NCBI GenBank assembly: GCA_902785945.1
Contig: CADAAR010000009.1
Location: forward strand, 35,363-99,362
DNA from: an uncultured Prevotellaceae bacterium
GTDB lineage: Bacteria; Bacteroidota; Bacteroidia; Bacteroidales; Bacteroidaceae
Direction of reading: 5' to 3'
DNA length: 64,000 nucleotides
In this document: positions 16,626 to 25,700 of the stretch, in pieces
Layout of the letters: each line of letters opens with the position of its first letter
Position numbering within the stretch: the first letter of the stretch is position 1
The notes under the pieces: generated by a model
Database searches by the model: none
What the model saw: the letters and a program-made list of their open reading frames with translations, nothing else
What the model was told of the DNA's origin: nothing
Program-made: the position numbers and the translations under genes

Positions 16626-19307
16626 TTACTTCACCAGTACCTTTTCCACGCTACCGTCATTCTTCACGATGATGTTTAGACCACGCTTCAGATTGTTCTG
16701 ACGGATACCGTTCAGGTTATAGATGCCCTTGGTCACCTTGGCCGTCTTGTTGGCGATAGCCTCGATGCCAGCAGCTGCATATTCCTCATCAAACTGCTGT
16801 TTCAGGGCTGCAGAGGTTTCGCCGGCATTCAGCACGTAAATGTCGTAGATCTGTATGCTTGAGCCGCCGCCTTCCTGCATGATACGTACGTACACCTCAT
16901 CAGTTCCGTCGTAGCTGCGCTCATAACCCTTCCACAGGCGTTTAACGGTAGAAGTAACCATGACGTCGCCCACGTTCTCCCATGCTACGCTATCTTTCGA
17001 TACCTGAAGAACCATTCTTCCTACGTTTTCACCACCGGAGGCTGTACCCACATAGGTTACCAAGTTAAACGGTCCCTGGAACTTCTTGCGGCTCTGAATA
17101 GCAGCGGTATAAGGTTCGCCGCTTACCTTGCCGGCAAACTGAATGTCCTGTTTGGTGATGGGGGCGTAGTCGATGATGTCCCCTGTAGTCTCAGGATTGT
17201 AACCGGCATCATTGCCTACATCCTTGCCTGCTGTCATTGTCTGGTAGATCAGCACTTGACCCTTTGATTTCAACTCCCACTCGCTTTCCTCAGAGGGAAC
17301 CCAGTACTCATATGGCTTCTCTGGATAGACTTGTGTTTCGTCGCCGGTTTCAGGATCATCGTTGGTGGAGATAGGATCTTGCGTTGTATCATAGATAGAG
17401 GCGGCATTCTTACCCCAAGAGAAATGGTAGACTGTGCTGCCGGTTTTACCTTCCCAGTTCACACCCCATTCGTCGGTATTGGCATCGAAATGGCCGATTA
17501 CGTCACGACGCACCACAGCGTCCTTCACCACTACACGCTGGGTAGCCAGTTCAGAGAATACCTGTCCGGCAGCTACAGAGAAGGCTGTCACAGTAGTCGG
17601 AGCTTTGAGTACGAAGGGCTCGGTGTATTTCATTGACAAAGCGGTGTCGTTGCTCTCCTGATAGTTGTACCAGATGTCCACACCCTCTGTCTCGCAAGTT
17701 AGAGTGACGGTGGATGCTCCACTCTCATTACTCTGAGCGATTACTGGTGCTGCAGGCTGTGTGAAGATTTCAACCTCCTTGGTGGTCACATCACTGAGCA
17801 GATAACCTTCAGCAATAGCTACTGCCTTTACGGTGCAGGGCGCGGTCACATTGAGTGTCTCGATGTATTCCGTGCTGGTTGCTGTGGGCTCAGAACCGTC
17901 GAGCGTATAGTAGATATGTGGCTTGGGCAGGTTGGAAGAAGCCATAGCCATTGAGATATTCGTGTTCAGATTCTTATACTCGAGAGTAATCTTCGGAGCT
18001 GCGGTCTTAGTAATCTCGCTTTTCGATGATTTCAGAGCGTCGATGGCGTTGGCCAGGAGCTTGGCCGACTTGGCTGCAGCCTCAGCGGGCATGAAGATAT
18101 AAGCATTATGATACAGGTTGTGTGTATGGATGGCTGCTGTTTCTGTATTCGCCACGTCAGCAGCTACTATCTCGTCGCCGACAAAGAACTCGCCCAGTTT
18201 TACGCCTGAATAGCTAGCATCGGCAAGTTGGAAGAAGTTGACTTCGTCTTCCGTCAGATAGTCAGTGCCAGCCTCGAAACCAGTAAAGAGATTGCTCTTC
18301 AAATTATTGATAACGGCGATTGGTTCTGTTACTGTGGTTGCCGTACCATACCCCCAGTTGTCATACAACTTGGCGTTGAGGTTCAAAATGGGGTAGAAGG
18401 ATATCAACTCCTTGACCTCGCCGGCACCGATATTAACAGAAGGACCGACAACGATGGCGTCAAACTTGCTCCAGAACTCATGACCGCGGATCATATTTTC
18501 CATTAAGTTAGTGACAGAAACGTTCAGCATGTCATTGGCTGCGAGTGCTTGATAGGCTGCTTCTGATGTGCCGTCGTTCCCTTCTGTCAGATAGGCCACC
18601 TTTGTTTTGTTGGCATTAGGATCGTCACCTTCGCCTACAATAATATAATAAATGTGGCAGCCGTGGGTGGTCTTAATATTCAAAGTAGCCACTTCGCTTG
18701 CGTCACCACTCAGAGTCCATACACACTCGTTGAAGAACTTAGGAGTAACTTCGCCTGATTCAAGTGTCAGCTCACCTGCGCTAGTGGTTAGTGAGATACC
18801 GCGGGCTTCAGTGTTCTTATGCGACTCAATACCGATTCGGATCTGTTGACCGCAGTTTGCCTGGAACTCGATGGTCTCATTCTTACCGTTAATCCAAATA
18901 TGACTTTTGCCATAAGGATACAGGCCGTTGGGACTGTCTGCATTTTCCGACTGGCTCTCATCATAACTGATTACAACTTTCTTGGCTGCAGTCGACGAAG
19001 TGAACCGCAAACCTTCGAGTTCTTCAATGACCTTCTCTACACCGCCATTGTGGGTACAAGCCATCTTGTCTGCGTTCTTGAAGTCTGCACTGGCATTCCA
19101 GAAATGCTTTGAATCAGCCTTGGCGGCATCGCTTTCATAGTTGCGCCAATACTTGCTATCACCAAACTCTTCTTGATCAGCCTTCAGGGCATTCACGGTC
19201 TTCTGACTGAAGCCGTTTCGGAAATCCCATGTTTTGCGCAGCCCTTGTGCATTGGCTCCCAAAGACACAAGCACTGCAAGCAGTGTTAAAGTAAATAATT
19301 TCTTCAT
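16626..19307 (-). CDS. Secreted modular protein with chitobiase C-terminal-type domain, function unknown
   Basis: An 893-residue protein with a signal peptide (to GANAQ). The mature N-terminus begins TWDFRNGFS, an opening common in secreted Prevotella cell-wall proteins. Residues about 30-215 look like a beta-sandwich. Near residue 440-510 there is a CHB_HEX_C-type module (HIYYTLDGSEPT...APCTVKAVAIAEGY), followed by a second similar unit (VDIWYNYQESND...APTTVTAFSVAAG). The C-terminus carries a GIYNLNGIRQ...RGLNIIVKNDGS tail resembling that of the flanking lyases. No catalytic motif is recognised. Its place between pectin lyases suggests a carbohydrate-binding or esterase-like helper, which is inference only. 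Confidence 0.72.
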   Translation of the reverse strand: MKKLFTLTLLAVLVSLGANAQGLRKTWDFRNGFSQKTVNALKADQEEFGDSKYWRNYESDAAKADSKHFWNASADFKNADKMACTHNGGVEKVIEELEGLRFTSSTAAKKVVISYDESQSENADSPNGLYPYGKSHIWINGKNETIEFQANCGQQIRIGIESHKNTEARGISLTTSAGELTLESGEVTPKFFNECVWTLSGDASEVATLNIKTTHGCHIYYIIVGEGDDPNANKTKVAYLTEGNDGTSEAAYQALAANDMLNVSVTNLMENMIRGHEFWSKFDAIVVGPSVNIGAGEVKELISFYPILNLNAKLYDNWGYGTATTVTEPIAVINNLKSNLFTGFEAGTDYLTEDEVNFFQLADASYSGVKLGEFFVGDEIVAADVANTETAAIHTHNLYHNAYIFMPAEAAAKSAKLLANAIDALKSSKSEITKTAAPKITLEYKNLNTNISMAMASSNLPKPHIYYTLDGSEPTATSTEYIETLNVTAPCTVKAVAIAEGYLLSDVTTKEVEIFTQPAAPVIAQSNESGASTVTLTCETEGVDIWYNYQESNDTALSMKYTEPFVLKAPTTVTAFSVAAGQVFSELATQRVVVKDAVVRRDVIGHFDANTDEWGVNWEGKTGSTVYHFSWGKNAASIYDTTQDPISTNDDPETGDETQVYPEKPYEYWVPSEESEWELKSKGQVLIYQTMTAGKDVGNDAGYNPETTGDIIDYAPITKQDIQFAGKVSGEPYTAAIQSRKKFQGPFNLVTYVGTASGGENVGRMVLQVSKDSVAWENVGDVMVTSTVKRLWKGYERSYDGTDEVYVRIMQEGGGSSIQIYDIYVLNAGETSAALKQQFDEEYAAAGIEAIANKTAKVTKGIYNLNGIRQNNLKRGLNIIVKNDGSVEKVLVK

Positions 19308-19373
19308 AAATTGATTTTTTGTTGTTTATGTAAATTAATAAATGGATGTTCTATTCTTAGTTTGTTTCGCCTG

Positions 19374-19405
19374 CAAAGGTAGTCATTTTTTGTGGAATAA
19401 ACAAA
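19374..19405 (-). promoter_or_regulatory. Promoter of the 893-residue secreted protein gene
   Basis: On the minus strand: TTTG (19405-19402), 20 bp, TACCTTTG (19381-19374), about 67 bp before the ATG. Immediately upstream (19416-19445) is a 30-bp element that also occurs at 28055-28084. Confidence 0.72.
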
Positions 19406-19415
19406 CTCTTTTAAA

Positions 19416-19445
19416 AAAAGTTTGGGTGACTTGGAAAAACTTGTT
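19416..19445. promoter_or_regulatory. 30-bp element with AAGTTT-N13-AAACTT symmetry, copy 1
   Basis: It begins AAAAGTTTG and ends GAAAAACTTGTT around a variable 9-base centre. The copy at 28055-28084 is identical in those outer 21 bases. The half-sites AAGTTT and AAACTT are inverted with a 13-base spacer, as expected for a dimeric regulator. Confidence 0.55.
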
Positions 19446-19521
19446 GTACTAACGAATAATTAGAGTAATGTGGCTACTCGAACTACTTTAAATTGTATAT
19501 TATTGATAACCAGTAGAAATA

Positions 19522-19551
19522 TGGTAGCCTCATTGCTGAGAATGGGGCTAT
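19522..19551. terminator. Stem-loop downstream of the VapE-like gene
   Basis: A 12-bp stem (two G-T pairs) with a 6-base loop (GCTGAG) spans 19522-19551, about 40 bp after the end of the minus-strand gene at 19592. It lacks a clear T run, so termination is probable rather than certain. Confidence 0.5.
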
Positions 19552-19591
19552 CTTGATGCTACTGTCGATCTACTCTAATGCTGCTTTTGTC

Positions 19592-21664
19592 TTATTTGCG
19601 TAGTTTGAGGTAATAGCCTTCTGTTCCGTTTGAGCCGCCTTTGGGCCATCTGAGTTTCTTCAGGATGGTGCTCAGATACTTGAGGGTGGGGATGTCACTG
19701 GGACGGAGGTGCTTCTCGAGTTCTTTCTGCACATCCTTCACTTGCCAGAGGTTTGCACGCTTGCGCTCTGAGGTAGGGATGAGGATCGTTGGCAGTAACT
19801 GTTCAATGGGCTGCACTTCTTGATAGTGCTGGTTGTGCTGCTGGATCTCACGCTCGTCGTCGCTGGTAAACCAATAGAGAACATCCTTCCACCGTAGTTC
19901 GTAGATGGCTTGGGCGTACATCTGTTTATACGGTATGCGTCCACTCATGTCCACCGCTTTCGTCACCTCCACGCAGAGATAACGTCGTGAGCCGTCGCCA
20001 GAGGGTAGGGGTGTCACGTCGTTGGTGGTGGCGATGAACGAGCAGAGGCGCGGGGTCATGGTGTACTGGTCCGAGCGCATCTTGCGCACCTGCACGTCTT
20101 TCTCTGTCAACAGGCGTTTGATCTTGGCCTGTTCGCGGTCTGTCTTGCTGTTGTACTCGTCGATGTTCACGAGCCACATTCGCCCTAACACACGTTCCAC
20201 CTGCTCGGCATTGTCGAGTTTGATGTCATCCATGTAGTATTCGCGCATCGATGGCGGGAGGATGGCCTTGCAGAAACTCGACTTCTTATAGCCTTGTTCT
20301 CCAATGAGCATAGGTACCATCGAGTTGCCGTAGTCGCGGTTCATGTTGAGGGCCTGCGCCACCATCGCAAGGAACCAGCGGTGGAAGAACTTGGGCCATT
20401 GTTCGTAGTTCGTTGGCAGACGACGTGCAAATTCTTCGATATAGTCTTTCTTGCGATCCCAGTCTCCGCAGCCCTGCAGGAACTCGTGGATGGGGTTGTA
20501 GTCCTCGATATGTGCTGATTCGATATAGGTGCGGATGTCGTTCATCCAACTCTCGCCACCTTCCTTCATCTCCTCGACGACGATACTCTTTAGCTGACGG
20601 TCTGTCAATGGTTCCCAGGGCTTGAAGGCCAGGTCGTTACGACGGAACTCTGTGATCTGTTTTACCACATTGAACCGTAGCTGGTAGCGTCGCGACAGAA
20701 ATTCCTCGATGCTTCGGATGATGCGTTCCTTCTCGTTCATCTGCGACTGGGGTTTGCCCTTAAAAGGTTTCATATAGGCAGAACGGAACACCTTGCGGAT
20801 TACGTCGTCGCCTAACTGATGGAAACGGCTCTTCCACTGGGTGCGTACCACACAACCCTCTTCCGACAACTGTACCTTGGCGCAATAGTCAGCCAACAGC
20901 GTGAGACAGCGCTGTATGTCTTCCCCCTCTTCGTTAATGGCTTTCTGAATGCAGGTCTCATATTCCAGTTCCAGTCGCTCACGTGTATTATATTCCGGAT
21001 ACCACACCACCTGTCCGTCATCTTCCACCTGAGTGCCTTTGTAGGTCTTCAACGGGTCATTCTCTTTTCGGATGACGGGAAGTGCCTGGGCCCCAGGCTG
21101 ATAGTAGAGCTGTGGATCATAACTCATCCTGCAACCTCTGGTTAAAGTCAGCTCCCGCACGAAGAAGTTACAGTTTGTCAGTGCCTGATAGATGCTGAAG
21201 GCGCACTGTTCGGCATCCTTCATGAAAGCCAGGTAGTCGTCTGCGTCCTTGGCCTGGTGTTCGCAGCGTACGATGACTTTCAGTGTCACACCGCTTACAC
21301 CTGCAAAGGCCAGCATGGTATAAGGTATCTGGCTCACCAGGCGCTTCATTTCCATCACCTGACGATGGCCTTCCGGGCAGTAGATGTTGAGCAGCAGGAG
21401 TCCCGTCATTGTTCTCACATCGTCGAAGCCTCCGCGTCCGAACGTGGCGTCAAAGATAAGGTAGGGGAGGGCGTCTGTTCCCGTTAGCAGATAGCGAGGA
21501 GCACCCTGTTCCATTACCAGGCGCGAAGCCATGGCATTACGGGTTATCTTGTCGGCTGCGGGTTTGGTGCTTTCAGAGCGCATCCGTTCAATGATGGGCT
21601 CCAATTCTGTACTCACGGGCGACATGGGCTCGCCCAGTTTGGTTCTGACTTTCGTTATCTTCAT
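19592..21664 (-). CDS. BT4734-type/VapE-like P-loop ATPase with DUF3874-like C-terminus
   Basis: A 690-residue protein. Residues 1-190 resemble the BT4734/BF3469-type N-terminal domain. The central domain is of the virulence-associated E (VapE) type, related to superfamily-3 primase-helicases of plasmids and phage satellites: Walker A GEQGYKKSS at about 455-463, Walker B LVNIDEYN with D502-E503, and a sensor-like SFIATTND at about 540. The last 90 residues (LWQVKDVQKELEKHL...STILKKLRWPKG) resemble DUF3874, probably a winged helix. Such genes are frequent and often solitary in Bacteroidales chromosomes, where they look like relics of mobile elements. Its role is unproven. It is preceded by a good promoter (21684-21715) and a repeat-rich gap. 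Confidence 0.85.
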   Translation of the reverse strand: MKITKVRTKLGEPMSPVSTELEPIIERMRSESTKPAADKITRNAMASRLVMEQGAPRYLLTGTDALPYLIFDATFGRGGFDDVRTMTGLLLLNIYCPEGHRQVMEMKRLVSQIPYTMLAFAGVSGVTLKVIVRCEHQAKDADDYLAFMKDAEQCAFSIYQALTNCNFFVRELTLTRGCRMSYDPQLYYQPGAQALPVIRKENDPLKTYKGTQVEDDGQVVWYPEYNTRERLELEYETCIQKAINEEGEDIQRCLTLLADYCAKVQLSEEGCVVRTQWKSRFHQLGDDVIRKVFRSAYMKPFKGKPQSQMNEKERIIRSIEEFLSRRYQLRFNVVKQITEFRRNDLAFKPWEPLTDRQLKSIVVEEMKEGGESWMNDIRTYIESAHIEDYNPIHEFLQGCGDWDRKKDYIEEFARRLPTNYEQWPKFFHRWFLAMVAQALNMNRDYGNSMVPMLIGEQGYKKSSFCKAILPPSMREYYMDDIKLDNAEQVERVLGRMWLVNIDEYNSKTDREQAKIKRLLTEKDVQVRKMRSDQYTMTPRLCSFIATTNDVTPLPSGDGSRRYLCVEVTKAVDMSGRIPYKQMYAQAIYELRWKDVLYWFTSDDEREIQQHNQHYQEVQPIEQLLPTILIPTSERKRANLWQVKDVQKELEKHLRPSDIPTLKYLSTILKKLRWPKGGSNGTEGYYLKLRK

Positions 21665-21683
21665 ATCGATGGTAATTTTATTG

Positions 21684-21715
21684 CAAAGATACTAAAAAAT
21701 AATGGAAAATGCAAG
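21684..21715 (-). promoter_or_regulatory. Promoter of the VapE-like gene
   Basis: On the minus strand: CTTG (21715-21712), 20 bp, TATCTTTG (21691-21684), 20 bp before the ATG at 21664. Confidence 0.68.
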
Positions 21716-21750
21716 TTTTTTGGCAAAAAGATGTGCCTTATGACTTGTTC

Positions 21751-21845
21751 AGATAGGGTTTAATGGGGACAGATAGGACGCTAAGTGGTATAAAGTGCCT
21801 GGGTAGAAGGGATTTACCCCGTACCTATCAACCTATCGCCTATAC
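21751..21845. repeat. Cluster of GATAGG/CCTATC hexamers upstream of the VapE-like gene
   Basis: AGATAGG occurs at 21751 and 21771 (20 bp apart). ACCTATCA and ACCTATCG form an octamer pair at 21823-21838, followed by CCTATAC at 21839. The hexamer thus appears four times, plus one variant, in both orientations within 95 bp. This is part of the only gene-free stretch longer than 300 bp in the window (21665-22024). Confidence 0.6.
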
Positions 21846-21847
21846 TC

Positions 21848-21891
21848 AAAAGGCCTTACGGCTACAGCCAAAAGGCTTTATGACTATAGCC
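21848..21891. repeat. 22-bp tandem repeat, two copies
   Basis: Two adjacent 22-mers start AAAAGGC and end AGCC (21848-21869 and 21870-21891). They differ at four positions (C/T, C/T, G/A, C/T). A further AAAA follows, as if beginning a third copy. Confidence 0.8.
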
Positions 21892-21914
21892 AAAATATAG
21901 TCTGAAAAAACATA

Positions 21915-21947
21915 AGTAGTGTTAGAGTAGTTCCTGAGTAGTCTCTT
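21915..21947. repeat. AGTAGT repeated three times at 11-bp period
   Basis: AGTAGT begins at 21915, 21926 and 21937 with unrelated 5-base spacers. An 11-bp period is about one helical turn, so the three hexamers lie on one face of the DNA, as binding sites would. Confidence 0.6.
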
Positions 21948-22024
21948 TTATAACATTCGACCTACATGATTTCATCTGATTATCAATAGGATATGATAAA
22001 TTATAGGTCGTGTAGCCCCGTTGT

Positions 22025-22648
22025 TTATATTTCTGTATAGATATACTCCTGTCCTCGTTTGGTTTTCAGTAGACGCGGATTGTCGCCATTGCACCATTCG
22101 TCTAATTGTTTACGGGCTGAATAATAGGTGATGTTGGCGTAATACGAAAAACTACGGGCAGTCACGAATCCATGATACAACTCAAGATTCTTCTGAAGTG
22201 CTTTGTTCAGATGGTCTTTGTCAGCCATCAGCTGTTGTACGTTAGGATTGTTGGCGCGTCGGAAACCGTGGAGCCAAGAGAGTACCGACTTCTCAAATTC
22301 TTTCACCGACTTATACTCGATGCCCTCGAACTGTACGTCGTAGTTCTTTACCTCGTCGGGATCGGTCAGTTCGCGCTTCAGGCCTATCTTCGGGGCGAAG
22401 GAGCCGATAAGTGTCTCTATCCGATAGCCCTTGGAGAGATAGTAGCCTGTGGCCTGGATAAAGGCACGGAAGGCACGCGTCAGTTCACCTGGCCTAAGGG
22501 CATAATGCTTAGCACAATAGTCGTCCAAATAATCCATAGAGATCTTTTGGCTGCTTCGTGCGCGTACATATAATATATTCCGTCCATCCTTCGCCTTCTT
22601 CGGTGAGGGATGAATCTCAAATGGCATTCCGTCAGTCTTACGTGGCAT
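22025..22648 (-). CDS. HU-like DNA-binding protein, Bacteroidota type
   Basis: A 207-residue protein. The first 125 residues are compatible with an HU-type histone-like fold: an N-terminal strand (FEIHPSPKKAKDGRNILYVRARS), two helices (MDYLDDYCAKHYALRPGELTRAFRAFIQATGYYLSKGYRI) and a beta-arm (IETLIGSFAPKIG). The remaining 80 residues (ITYYSARKQLDEWCNGDNPRL) look like a second DNA-binding unit. Family assignment is from pattern only. It is upstream of the VapE-like gene on the same strand but separated by 360 bp with its own promoter, so the two are neighbours rather than one transcript. A role in binding the repeats between them is a testable guess. Confidence 0.62.
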   Translation of the reverse strand: MPRKTDGMPFEIHPSPKKAKDGRNILYVRARSSQKISMDYLDDYCAKHYALRPGELTRAFRAFIQATGYYLSKGYRIETLIGSFAPKIGLKRELTDPDEVKNYDVQFEGIEYKSVKEFEKSVLSWLHGFRRANNPNVQQLMADKDHLNKALQKNLELYHGFVTARSFSYYANITYYSARKQLDEWCNGDNPRLLKTKRGQEYIYTEI

Positions 22649-22701
22649 GGTCTTCTTGTCTTTTTATCGTTATGAGGAGGGCTAGCTTAATGCCCATGTT
22701 G

Positions 22702-22730
22702 ATGGTGAGGAAATACTACTTCCTCACCAT
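22702..22730. terminator. Stem-loop over the 3' end of the pectate lyase gene
   Basis: Perfect 11-bp arms (22702-22712 and 22720-22730) with a 7-base loop. On the minus strand the final codons ATG GTG AGG AAG form the 5' arm and the TAG stop (22718-22716) lies in the loop. No long T run follows, so it may be an mRNA 3'-end structure rather than a classic terminator. Confidence 0.6.
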
Positions 22731-25700
22731 TATTTTGTTGTTCTGGATAAAGATTCCTTTACTGGCTGTTGTGTGGCGGTGGCCGCCTAAGTCATAGACG
22801 GCACCATTTTCCTTTTCTGTCAGGATATTGCTGATGCTGCTGGCTGCGGCCACCTTGAGCAAACCCTTGGTGTAGAGTTCTGATGTGTCCCAGACGAGTC
22901 CTTCACCCGGGGTGGCTGGCTGTATCTCACTGAAGGTGCCCGTCACACTGCCGCTGAAGGCCCGGATCTCATCGCCGGCCTGATAGCTGTGGTCCATCAT
23001 AGCACCATTCACCTTCAGTATCGCACCATTATTGAGCTTCAGACCGCCGTTAAAAGTCAGTCCGTGGTCTGAAACCAGTGTATCCCCCACTTGCAGCATC
23101 CCACCGACATTGATGGTCACTGCACCTGCCAGTGAGCCCGTTCCGGCCAGTGTGGCACCTGTGCGTACTGTCATCGCACCTTTGCCGATATGCTGACCGT
23201 TGATGATGAGTCTGCCGCCAGTAACGAAGGTCGTACCGCTATAGGTGTTCTTTCCCGTCAGTCGCCAGTCACCGGAGCCTTGTTTCTCAATGCTGGTCTT
23301 ACCGGGGTGTGTGCCAGCCTGGTCATTGTCATTGATTACTCCCCTGAAAGTTTCGTTGGTGTTGGCAGTTCCTACTACCCAAGTGCCTTCGCCTGCTTTC
23401 TTTACGTTGAATCCCCATAGGGCTGTGGTGGCTTCACCGGATAGTCCGCCGAGATAGTAGGTCGATGCATTCTTGCCACCATTGATGGTCGCGTTTCCCT
23501 TCAACTCGATGGTGGCATTCTTCACGCCCACACCGTTGCGGATGGCAAACTGGCTTTGGCCGTTTTTGCCTGAACCGCTGATAATGAGGTGACCTGTATA
23601 GTTGTCCCAATTACCTTCAATGTATTCGCGCAAATAGTGGACATCCCATATAAGTGTTCCCGTCCCCGAAACCTTACACTTGTTGGTGTTCCACAGGTCG
23701 AAGCTCACTTTCGAAGTGGTGCCTGCCTGTGCCTCGATGGGGAAGTTGTAGGTCACCGAACTCTCGTTCTTGCCGATGGTGACGAATTCTCCCCCTGCCA
23801 TTACGAGTCTGGAGGCTGTCCCGATACCCTTGTCTGAGACGGTCTTTGAAGCCAGCTTCACCGTACCGCCCTTCATAATGAGGTTACCATCGAAGGCCAT
23901 ACATCCCAGGGTGTTCACCAATAGCAGTCCCTCGCCGTTGATGGTCAGATTGCCTTGTCCTTCAAAGCTACCGTTCATGGTGACGATACTGCCACTCTTG
24001 GCAATCACCAGTTCTGTGTCGTTATAGAGTTGTGCGCTGCGGTTGGTTGTCGTCGTACCGCCCGTATAGAGATAGGTGCCGCCGTCCATCACCCAGTTCT
24101 GGGCGAACTCCTGACTCATGCCTAAGCCACTGGCCTCACCGCCGTTCTTGAGCGACGAAAAGGCGTAGGTGCCACAATGCAATACGGTGGCGCCCTCATA
24201 CTGCTGATCGTTCATGATGGTCAGTGTGCCATTACCGGCCTTGTTCATCGAGGCTGGACCATTGATGTAGCCCTCGCCGCCGATCGTCACATTCGCATCG
24301 GTATTCACCACGACGGCCGTCTTGGGTGTAGCTTCCGTCAGGGTAATGGTCTCGTCGTCGAGTGGATTGATGAGCCATTCGCCCTCGCCTGAGCCGTTGA
24401 AGGTCTCCACATCGATGAGCTCGGTCTGTTCCGGACGGGTCTTCACCATCAACTCAGGGGCGTATTCAGAGCGCTGTTCCCCTTTGAAGGCACAGATCCG
24501 GAATACATAGGCTGTAGCAGGTTTTAACCCTGAATTCTGAATCGTGAACCATGAACCGTCTGTACGTCCTACCTCCAAAAATTGACCATCTTGCTTCATT
24601 TCCACGATAAAACCCTCTTCATCCTCCGTGTAGTCTGCCCATTGAAGGGTGATACTGTTTGTCGTAGCAGCGACCAGTTCCAGTGTCATCGGTGCCCTCA
24701 GGAAGAACTGGCGATCCTCGCGGGTGATGCCATTGATATAGTTCTCGATATTGGCATAGCCATTCTCGGCGATGGTCATGGCATCGTCTTTAGCTGGATC
24801 AGTGCCGTGAGATGTTTCCCACGCATCGGGCATACCGTCACCGTCAGTATCTGCCGGTTTCTCACCCTTGAACCACGACCATGAGGTAGGCACACCGATG
24901 GGCAATTCGTTCTCATTGGTAATAAGGTTCCCTTTCTTGCCAAATGACAATACCTCGTCGATCATATAACAGTCTGCCAGGTCTCGATAGGGCAATGAGG
25001 CCCCCACATTGGGCAGAAGTTTCTCTATCAGGTCCCTGGCGACCCATTTCTCCAGAACAGGGTAGTCGTAAGACGCAGCCTGTCGGTCTCCGCCACCGTC
25101 GCCTGTAAATGTTGAGGGGTTATAGATACCGTCGCGGTTGCTGTCCTGCAGGTTGTCATTACCGTAGAAGTGGAAATTGGCATTGCCGCCAGTCAGACAG
25201 TCACCACCCACGGCAGGCCCGTTGATAAAGAGGTTACTCTCGATGTTGGCATACGACTGCCCCTCCGAATCGCCGCCCATGTTATAGGCAGCGTTTTTCC
25301 AGTTATAGACGATATTGTTGGCATACTGGTTGATGCCCTTCACCTTGAAATTACGGGTGGAATTGTCCACCATCAGAATCCTGTAAAGCGTGATGTTCTC
25401 AGCCTGCATCAGTCCACCGGCGGAGTGCGTCATCAGTCCTTGCCCTACAATGCTGTTCTGAAGGGTGATGTTCTTGGGCGACGTGCCCTTGTTGTCCCAG
25501 TTGATGGAGAAGTTTTCGTCCTGTCCCCAAGCAAACGAGCAATGGTCGAAGATCATGTTCTGTCCATTGGCTACGCCCGCGCAGTCCTTGTCCTTCGTGC
25601 CGACAGCCCCCATGCGGAATCGCATATAGCGCACGATGATATTGTCGGCTCCGGAGAATGACACGCCGTCGCCATAGACAGTGATACCCTCACCAGGAGC

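Noticed and set aside
19592-22648. VapE-like and HU-like genes as an intact phage satellite or plasmid island
   Set aside because: No integrase, terminase, capsid or attachment-site repeats are visible, and base composition is like the surroundings; at most a relic.
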